This document shows, piece by piece, positions 38,707 through 42,953 of a stretch of DNA of 42,953 nucleotides; position 1 is the stretch's first letter; each line of letters starts with the position of its first letter. The notes below the pieces were generated by a model. It was given only the letters and a program-made list of their open reading frames with translations. It was not told where the DNA came from and searched no databases. A program made the position numbers and the translations under genes. The DNA comes from Prochlorococcus sp. AG-436-K22 (GTDB taxonomy: Bacteria; Cyanobacteriota; Cyanobacteriia; PCC-6307; Cyanobiaceae): positions 1 to 42,953 of the forward strand of contig QCPK01000009.1 of the NCBI GenBank assembly GCA_003212555.1, read 5' to 3'.

Positions 38707-39387
38707 TTGAGTAATCTTATTGCAAAGCTTTCAAATGTAAGCAAGCTTTATGGGGAAGGTTCTTTAGAAGTAAAAGCACTAGATAATTTGAACCTAGAAG
38801 TGCATCAAGGTGACTATTTGGCAGTGATGGGAGCAAGTGGTTCTGGAAAGAGTACTGCTATGAACATTATTGGGTGCCTGGATAGACCAACCTATGGTAA
38901 ATACGAGCTTAATGGTAATTCCGTTGAAAAACTAACAGATGACGCCCTTGCTGACCTTCGCAACCAAGAGCTTGGTTTTGTTTTTCAGCAATTTCACTTG
39001 TTACAAGACGCGACAGCTCTAGAGAATGTAATGCTCCCACTTCTTTACGCCTGCATCCCCTTTTCTGAAAGGAAAGAATTAGCCGAAGCAGCCTTAAAGA
39101 GAGTAGGTCTAAAAGACAGAATGAATAACCATCCAAATCAACTTTCCGGCGGTCAACAACAGCGTGTTGCAATAGCTAGAGCAATCATTAATAAACCTTC
39201 CCTTCTTCTTGCAGACGAGCCAACGGGTGCCCTTGATTCAAACACTACTGAAGATGTCCTCAATTTGTTCGATGATTTACATGCCCAAGGAATAACTTTA
39301 GTACTTGTTACTCATGAGGATGAAGTGGCCGTCAGAGCAAAAAGAAGAGCTCTTTTCAAAGACGGGAGAATTATCAAAATTTCCTAA
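38707..39387 (+). CDS. ABC transporter ATP-binding protein (LolD/MacB/DevA type)
   Basis: A 226-aa ATPase of the LolD/MacB/DevA class. Walker A is GASGSGKST, the signature LSGGQQQRVAIARA, Walker B LLLADEPTGALD, and the D-loop and H-loop (LVLVTHEDEVA) follow. Such ATPases pair with FtsX-like permeases for lipoprotein release, heterocyst glycolipid or efflux systems. No permease gene lies within the window, so its partner is elsewhere. The start is TTG 38707, 5 nt after ndhB. The substrate is unknown. Confidence 0.92.
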   Translation: MSNLIAKLSNVSKLYGEGSLEVKALDNLNLEVHQGDYLAVMGASGSGKSTAMNIIGCLDRPTYGKYELNGNSVEKLTDDALADLRNQELGFVFQQFHLLQDATALENVMLPLLYACIPFSERKELAEAALKRVGLKDRMNNHPNQLSGGQQQRVAIARAIINKPSLLLADEPTGALDSNTTEDVLNLFDDLHAQGITLVLVTHEDEVAVRAKRRALFKDGRIIKIS

Positions 39388-39400
39388 AAAGGACAATTAC

Positions 39401-40159
39401 TTAGCTAAAGCGATTCCAAGTTTCCTCTCTCATTCCATTACATACCCTTAGCTGTCCAGAAAGGTCTAATCCTTGAATAGACCAAGTTTCCTCTGAATCA
39501 ATCTTTTTGATTTGTTTTTTCCAAAGTAATCTCTCCCCCTCTTTGCAAAGATATTCAGGCCTCATCAAAAGGCATGAGGCTTTTTCAATAGCCATAAGGA
39601 CTTCTAAAGACCATCTCAAACTTGAAGGTCTATGTAAAGTGAAATGCTCAGACAAAGATGTACCTTCAGGAGGTACTGGGTTGCATACATTTAAACCAAT
39701 CCCAATACACATCAAAACTGGTCTTTGTCCTCGATAAATAACACGGGGCAAGCATCCAGCTAATTTCTTCCCATCCACCAACAAATCATTAGGCCACTTA
39801 ATTCGAGCTGGAATATTACTTTCTTCTAATCTATTAGCCAAAGCCACAGCAAAGCCAAGTCCAAATAAACCCGCAGATTGATCCAAGTTTTTGCATGGAA
39901 TAGCAGCACTCAACCAAACACCGCCCAAGGGGGAATCCCAGATACGTCCTCTTTGGCCTTTCCCATGAGATTGCCTTCCAGCAAAAAAAGCTTTTGGATT
40001 ATTCACTGCACTTCCCCGACTCTTCAGCCACCTTGCCAATTCTAATTCAGTGCTCCCACAAACAGGCTTCCATCTTAAGTGCCATGATTCTTTTAATCCC
40101 TCAGTTTTCCTATTCAGTGATGCAATTGGAGCTGCACCAGTCCATGAATGATTCCTCAT
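39401..40159 (-). CDS. birA: Biotin--[acetyl-CoA-carboxylase] ligase
   Basis: Attaches biotin to acetyl-CoA carboxylase. The 252-aa protein has the catalytic GRQSHGKGQRGRIW (biotinyl-AMP loop, in place of GRGRRGR), KWPNDLLVDGKKLAG and GIGLNVCNP blocks. It lacks an N-terminal helix-turn-helix, so it is a monofunctional ligase and not a repressor. ATG at 40159 with about 210 nt to the divergent dciA gene. The C-terminal SH3-like domain (WSIQGLDLSGQLRV) is short. Confidence 0.93.
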   Translation of the reverse strand: MRNHSWTGAAPIASLNRKTEGLKESWHLRWKPVCGSTELELARWLKSRGSAVNNPKAFFAGRQSHGKGQRGRIWDSPLGGVWLSAAIPCKNLDQSAGLFGLGFAVALANRLEESNIPARIKWPNDLLVDGKKLAGCLPRVIYRGQRPVLMCIGIGLNVCNPVPPEGTSLSEHFTLHRPSSLRWSLEVLMAIEKASCLLMRPEYLCKEGERLLWKKQIKKIDSEETWSIQGLDLSGQLRVCNGMREETWNRFS

Positions 40160-40301
40160 CTTGGAAACTTTTAGGATTTCAAAGGCTCTTGGGCTATTAC
40201 TTTAAACATATTTTTTCCACTTCTCACAGATGAATCATACCTTTGATTAACAGGAAGACTTTTATAAATGAAACCCTAAGATATTCAAAAGATTAAATAA
40301 A

Positions 40302-40369
40302 ATGCAGGAAAACTTAGACTTAGACTTAGCAAGTTAAACATTCTGATTATCCCCCCCCCTTTTTATAAA
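40302..40369 (+). promoter_or_regulatory. dciA leader with 11-codon ORF and C9 tract
   Basis: ATG 40302 opens an 11-codon ORF (MQENLDLDLAS) ending at 40337, with the hexamer TTAGAC repeated. It is followed by nine C (40351-40359) and T5 directly before the dciA TTG. No other start exists in the dciA frame after the in-frame stop at 40298-40300. Confidence 0.3.
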
Positions 40370-40834
40370 TTGGAAGAATCAAGTAAAAAACCTTATTCTT
40401 TATCAAATTGCCTTAGTCAATTAAAAACTGAATGGAAACAAAACAAAAATGTTGCAGCATTATGGCAAGACTGGTCAAAGATAGCTGGAGATAAGCTTTC
40501 TCCCCACTGCAAGCCTTTAACTTTTCAAGGAGGAGTCCTAACAGTTGGAGCTCAACATCCGCAATGGAGACAAGCACTAATCTTTAACCGACATCAATTA
40601 ATAGCTGCACTTAGAGCACAAGGTCATATCATTAAAGATCTAAGAATCAAGCAATACTACCCGCAAAAAAAACTTCTTAAAAAAGACGAAAAAGTTATAT
40701 GGGCAAAACATCCAAGCAGATGGGATGTTCATGGAAAAACAATTTGTCCAATATGCAAAGCTACTGCTCCTGCAGGTGAGATCTCTCTATGGGGAAAATG
40801 TGGGCTGTGCCGAAGGAAAGATCTCTCCAGTTAG
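40370..40834 (+). CDS. dciA: DciA-family (DUF721) helicase-loading protein with zinc-ribbon tail
   Basis: DciA proteins help load the replicative helicase DnaB at the origin. The 154-aa protein has the DUF721 N-terminal domain (LWQDWSKIAGDKLSPHCKPLTF, GGVLTVGAQHPQWRQAL, and IIKDLRI) and a C-terminal zinc-ribbon-like part with C126, C129, C144 and C147 (CPIC and CGLC). The start is TTG 40370, the first possible in frame. A poly-C run is directly upstream. The zinc ribbon is common in cyanobacterial members but not in the model DciA (family knowledge). Confidence 0.85.
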   Translation: MEESSKKPYSLSNCLSQLKTEWKQNKNVAALWQDWSKIAGDKLSPHCKPLTFQGGVLTVGAQHPQWRQALIFNRHQLIAALRAQGHIIKDLRIKQYYPQKKLLKKDEKVIWAKHPSRWDVHGKTICPICKATAPAGEISLWGKCGLCRRKDLSS

Positions 40835-40858
40835 AGCAGGGGGACGTATTACTTTCAT

Positions 40859-41560
40859 TTAGGCTGTTAACAACAAAATACCCATTTGTCCGCCTAGGAG
40901 AAGTTGGTAGCGAGCCTCCTTAAATCCTATTTTCATTGCAAGTTTCTTTTGAATATCTCCTTTTGGGAAACTCTTCAAGCTCTCCTCCAAATAAGCGTAT
41001 TCATTCCTCAAACCCATCAATGAAGCAATCGGTACTACTACTCTACGTAAATAGAATTTTTGAAAATAAGAAGTTTTCGAACCTTCGATTGGATGATTAA
41101 AATCTAAAACCCCTGCTTGAGAACCCGGTTTCAACAGTCGATAGATTTCTTTTAAGCCAGCCTCTGGATCTTCAAGATTACGTAATCCATAGGCCATGAT
41201 CGCACCATCAAAAGAACTAGACGGCAGGCCTGTATTAAGTACATCCTTTTTTAGCCAGGAAATCGATAAGGCTGGATCTTCCAAAGAGCGTTTTCGTGCC
41301 TGATCAATTTGGGAATGAGAGAAATCAACACCCAAAACACTCCCAAAAGGTTGCACTAATTTCGCCAAAGCGAGACTTAGATCACCTGTCCCACAGCAAA
41401 GATCTATCCAGTCTTGGCCTGAGGAAGGTTCTAGCAATCTCAACAATTGTTTTTTCCAAAGTCGATGAAGGCCAAAGCTAAAAAGATCATTAAGGAAGTC
41501 ATATTTATGAGAAATAGACTCAAATAATTTCTTAACTGATTTGGGATCTCGCGGTTTCAC
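40859..41560 (-). CDS. menG: Demethylphylloquinone (2-phytyl-1,4-naphthoquinone) methyltransferase
   Basis: A SAM-dependent UbiE/MenG methyltransferase (233 aa). In cyanobacteria the ortholog methylates demethylphylloquinone, the PSI cofactor precursor. VKKLFESISHKYDFLNDLFSFGLHRLWKKQL at the N-terminus, WIDLCCGTGDLSLALA (SAM motif I), and FDGAIMAYGLRNLEDPEAGLKEIYRLLKPG are the UbiE/MenG signatures. The start is GTG 41560. It follows hisF by 31 nt on the same strand and is tail to tail with dciA. Confidence 0.93.
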   Translation of the reverse strand: MKPRDPKSVKKLFESISHKYDFLNDLFSFGLHRLWKKQLLRLLEPSSGQDWIDLCCGTGDLSLALAKLVQPFGSVLGVDFSHSQIDQARKRSLEDPALSISWLKKDVLNTGLPSSSFDGAIMAYGLRNLEDPEAGLKEIYRLLKPGSQAGVLDFNHPIEGSKTSYFQKFYLRRVVVPIASLMGLRNEYAYLEESLKSFPKGDIQKKLAMKIGFKEARYQLLLGGQMGILLLTA

Positions 41561-41591
41561 TTAAAGAGGTTCTAAAAAAAGAAAATTTTAC

Positions 41592-42365
41592 TCAATATTC
41601 AAGTGGTCTTATTAATAAATTCTTTTGTAAAAGGTAATTTTTTATTTGTTCAATGCTTAAATCCCGATCATGTAAAAGAGAAGCTAATAAAGCAGCTGAA
41701 GCATTTCCTTCATTAAAAGCTTGATAAACATGTTCTAAACATCCTGCGCCTCCAGAAGCAATTACTGGAACAGTTACTGAATCCGCAATAGTTCGTGTTA
41801 ACTCCAAGTCATAACCCTTTTGAGTTCCATCACCATCCATTGAAGTTAAAAGTATTTCTCCAGCACCTAAGGCACACACTTCTTTGGCCCAAGATAAAGC
41901 ATCTAAGCCAGTATTCTTTCTACCGCCATTCACGTAAACATCCCAGCAAAGAGTCGACTGAGACCTACGCTTGGCATCAATTGCTACAACAATACACTGA
42001 CTCCCAAATTGGCTTGATCCTTTACTTATCAGCTCAGGATCACTAACTGCAGATGAATTAAGACTAATTTTGTCAGCCCCTGCCCTTAAGAGCTCTTTAA
42101 TCCCTTCAATAGAGCTAATCCCACCCCCAACTGTAAACGGAATAGTTACAGACTCTGCAGTGCGTCGAACTATATCAAGTAATGTTGCTCTTGCTTCATA
42201 ACTAGCAGCTATATCTAAAAAAACCAACTCATCTGCCCCCTCATTGCTATACCGACAAGCCAGTTCCACAGGGTCTCCAGCGTCCCTCAATCCAACAAAA
42301 TTAACACCTTTTACAACCCGTCCATTTGCAACATCAAGACAAGGTATTAAGCGAAGAGCGACCAT
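41592..42365 (-). CDS. hisF: Imidazole glycerol phosphate synthase subunit HisF
   Basis: The cyclase subunit of histidine biosynthesis, forming imidazole glycerol phosphate from PRFAR using ammonia from HisH. The 257-aa TIM-barrel protein starts [20 protein letters not shown], with the catalytic Asp in [42 protein letters not shown] and [18 protein letters not shown] are further signatures. The ATG at 42365 is preferred over a TTG at 42374. menG follows after 31 nt. Divergent DUF2862 is 61 nt away. Confidence 0.96.
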   Translation of the reverse strand: MVALRLIPCLDVANGRVVKGVNFVGLRDAGDPVELACRYSNEGADELVFLDIAASYEARATLLDIVRRTAESVTIPFTVGGGISSIEGIKELLRAGADKISLNSSAVSDPELISKGSSQFGSQCIVVAIDAKRRSQSTLCWDVYVNGGRKNTGLDALSWAKEVCALGAGEILLTSMDGDGTQKGYDLELTRTIADSVTVPVIASGGAGCLEHVYQAFNEGNASAALLASLLHDRDLSIEQIKNYLLQKNLLIRPLEY

Positions 42366-42389
42366 AAACTTCAAATTAATGTACAGCGA

Positions 42390-42409
42390 CTGTTAGGGTT
42401 GCCCAACAG
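42390..42409. promoter_or_regulatory. Bulged hairpin between hisF and DUF2862
   Basis: CTGTTAGGG (42390-42398) pairs with CCCAACAG (42402-42409) apart from one bulged A, with a 3-nt loop. It fills the middle of the 61-nt divergent gap, so it could be a two-way operator or RNA hairpin. Confidence 0.3.
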
Positions 42410-42426
42410 CCCAAGCCTTGCAGCTC

Positions 42427-42651
42427 ATGCCCCAGTCAGCAAACCTTACAAAAATAGGATCAAGGGTCAAGATTGATCTTGACAAAGTTAAAGATCGGAT
42501 ATCAGGTAATTTGATCCAGAAAATTTCTTCCGACCCTCGTGCCACTGTAATGGATTACAAGATGACCGACGGAGGTGGTGTGGGAGTTGTCTTGAAGCTT
42601 GCTGATGGAACTAAGAATTGGTTCTTTGAAAGTGAAGTCGGACGTGGGTGA
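42427..42651 (+). CDS. DUF2862 family small protein, 74 aa
   Basis: A 74-aa protein found in cyanobacteria (DUF2862, as I recall). The core is KIGSRVKIDLDKVKDRISG followed by DPRATVMDYKMTDGGGVGVVLKLADGTKNWFFESEV, a probable small beta-barrel. No signal peptide. ATG 42427 is used; a TTG at 42418 would add three residues. It lies 11 nt before chlG, so a link with chlorophyll synthesis or photosystem assembly is possible by context only. Confidence 0.8.
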   Translation: MPQSANLTKIGSRVKIDLDKVKDRISGNLIQKISSDPRATVMDYKMTDGGGVGVVLKLADGTKNWFFESEVGRG

Positions 42652-42662
42652 GGGACAGAAAA

Positions 42663-42953
42663 GTGAGTGATACCCGTCAGCTTCTAGGAATAAAAGGAGG
42701 CTCTGAAACAACCAACATCTGGAAACTGCGTCTGCAGTTAATGAAGCCAATTACATGGATACCTTTGCTTTGGGGAGTTGTTTGTGGTGCTGCAGCAAGT
42801 GGCAATTACCATTGGAATATCAGTAATTTGCTTGCATCCATAGCTTGTATGGTCATGAGCGGTCCTCTCCTAACTGGCTACACGCAAACTATTAATGATT
42901 ACTATGACAGGGAGATTGATGCTATCAATGAGCCTAGTCGTCCTATCCCTTCT
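42663..42953 (+). CDS. chlG: Chlorophyll synthase, 5' part (truncated by window edge)
   Basis: The first 97 codons of chlorophyll synthase, a UbiA-type membrane prenyltransferase that attaches phytyl to chlorophyllide. The text shows KPITWIPLLWGVVCGAAASG, GPLLTGYTQTINDYYDREID and AINEPSRPIPS, the canonical first Asp-rich motif. The start is GTG 42663, 11 nt after the DUF2862 stop. The remainder lies outside the window. Confidence 0.94.
   Translation, partial: MSDTRQLLGIKGGSETTNIWKLRLQLMKPITWIPLLWGVVCGAAASGNYHWNISNLLASIACMVMSGPLLTGYTQTINDYYDREIDAINEPSRPIPS

Overview
The window looks like a compact core-genome segment of a marine picocyanobacterium, most likely a Prochlorococcus strain. The basis is AT-rich DNA, very short intergenic gaps, frequent TTG and GTG starts, photosystem I genes (psaF, psaJ), cytochrome b6f genes (petC, petA), chlorophyll synthase (chlG), plastoquinone and phylloquinone enzymes, a high-light-inducible (Hli) protein and a cyAbrB regulator. 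Strain assignment is inference. I see no insertion sequence, prophage, CRISPR array or rRNA. The longest gene-free stretch is about 256 nt (25176-25431).

Layout. 1-2308: end of rplS, tRNA-Trp(CCA), a 62-aa basic protein, tRNA-Asp(GTC) and gltX. 2323-5050 (minus): NhaP-type antiporter, Hli protein, tsaD. 5125-5861: psaF-psaJ, closed by a strong hairpin shared with convergent gmk. 6485-9490: an NFACT/RqcH-like gene, an 89-aa membrane protein and tatC; a DUF3067 gene overlaps tatC head-on. 9884-13556: petC-petA, then lgt-cobM-RodZ-like. 13600-18666: ppx (minus), ubiA-ldcA (plus), ispD (minus), fabG (plus). 18684-21206: small membrane protein, groEL without groES, a proline-rich unknown. 21230-25175 (minus): ctaA-ctaB followed by an ABC-2 exporter pair. 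25432-28986: coxB-coxA-coxC and a cyAbrB gene. 29039-30948: ribE and a 4Fe-4S aldo/keto reductase. 30937-36986 (minus): topA, lipoprotein, DUF2232 protein, CobT-like protein, Tat/lipobox solute-binding-like protein. 37124-39387: ndhB and a LolD/MacB-type ATPase. 39401-42953: birA (minus), dciA, menG and hisF (minus), DUF2862, start of chlG.

Functional themes. Photosynthetic and respiratory electron transport dominates: PSI, b6f Rieske and cytochrome f, NDH-1, heme A synthesis and the aa3 oxidase. Membrane-cofactor biosynthesis (ubiA, menG, chlG, cobM, CobT-like, ribE) and envelope or protein quality-control genes (lgt, tatC, groEL, NFACT, ldcA) accompany it. tatC lies beside the gene for a classic Tat client (Rieske protein), and ctaA/ctaB face coxBAC across a divergent promoter region.

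I found no clearly novel multi-gene system. The most interesting signals are small: a perfect 16-nt palindrome abutting the cyAbrB start codon, a 15-bp bidirectional terminator embedded in the 3' end of gmk, a G10 tract in lgt and a C9 tract before dciA, a short ORF with a good ribosome-binding site between ctaA and coxB, an exporter pair attached to the heme A genes, and an orphan Tat-lipoprotein resembling a periplasmic binding protein.
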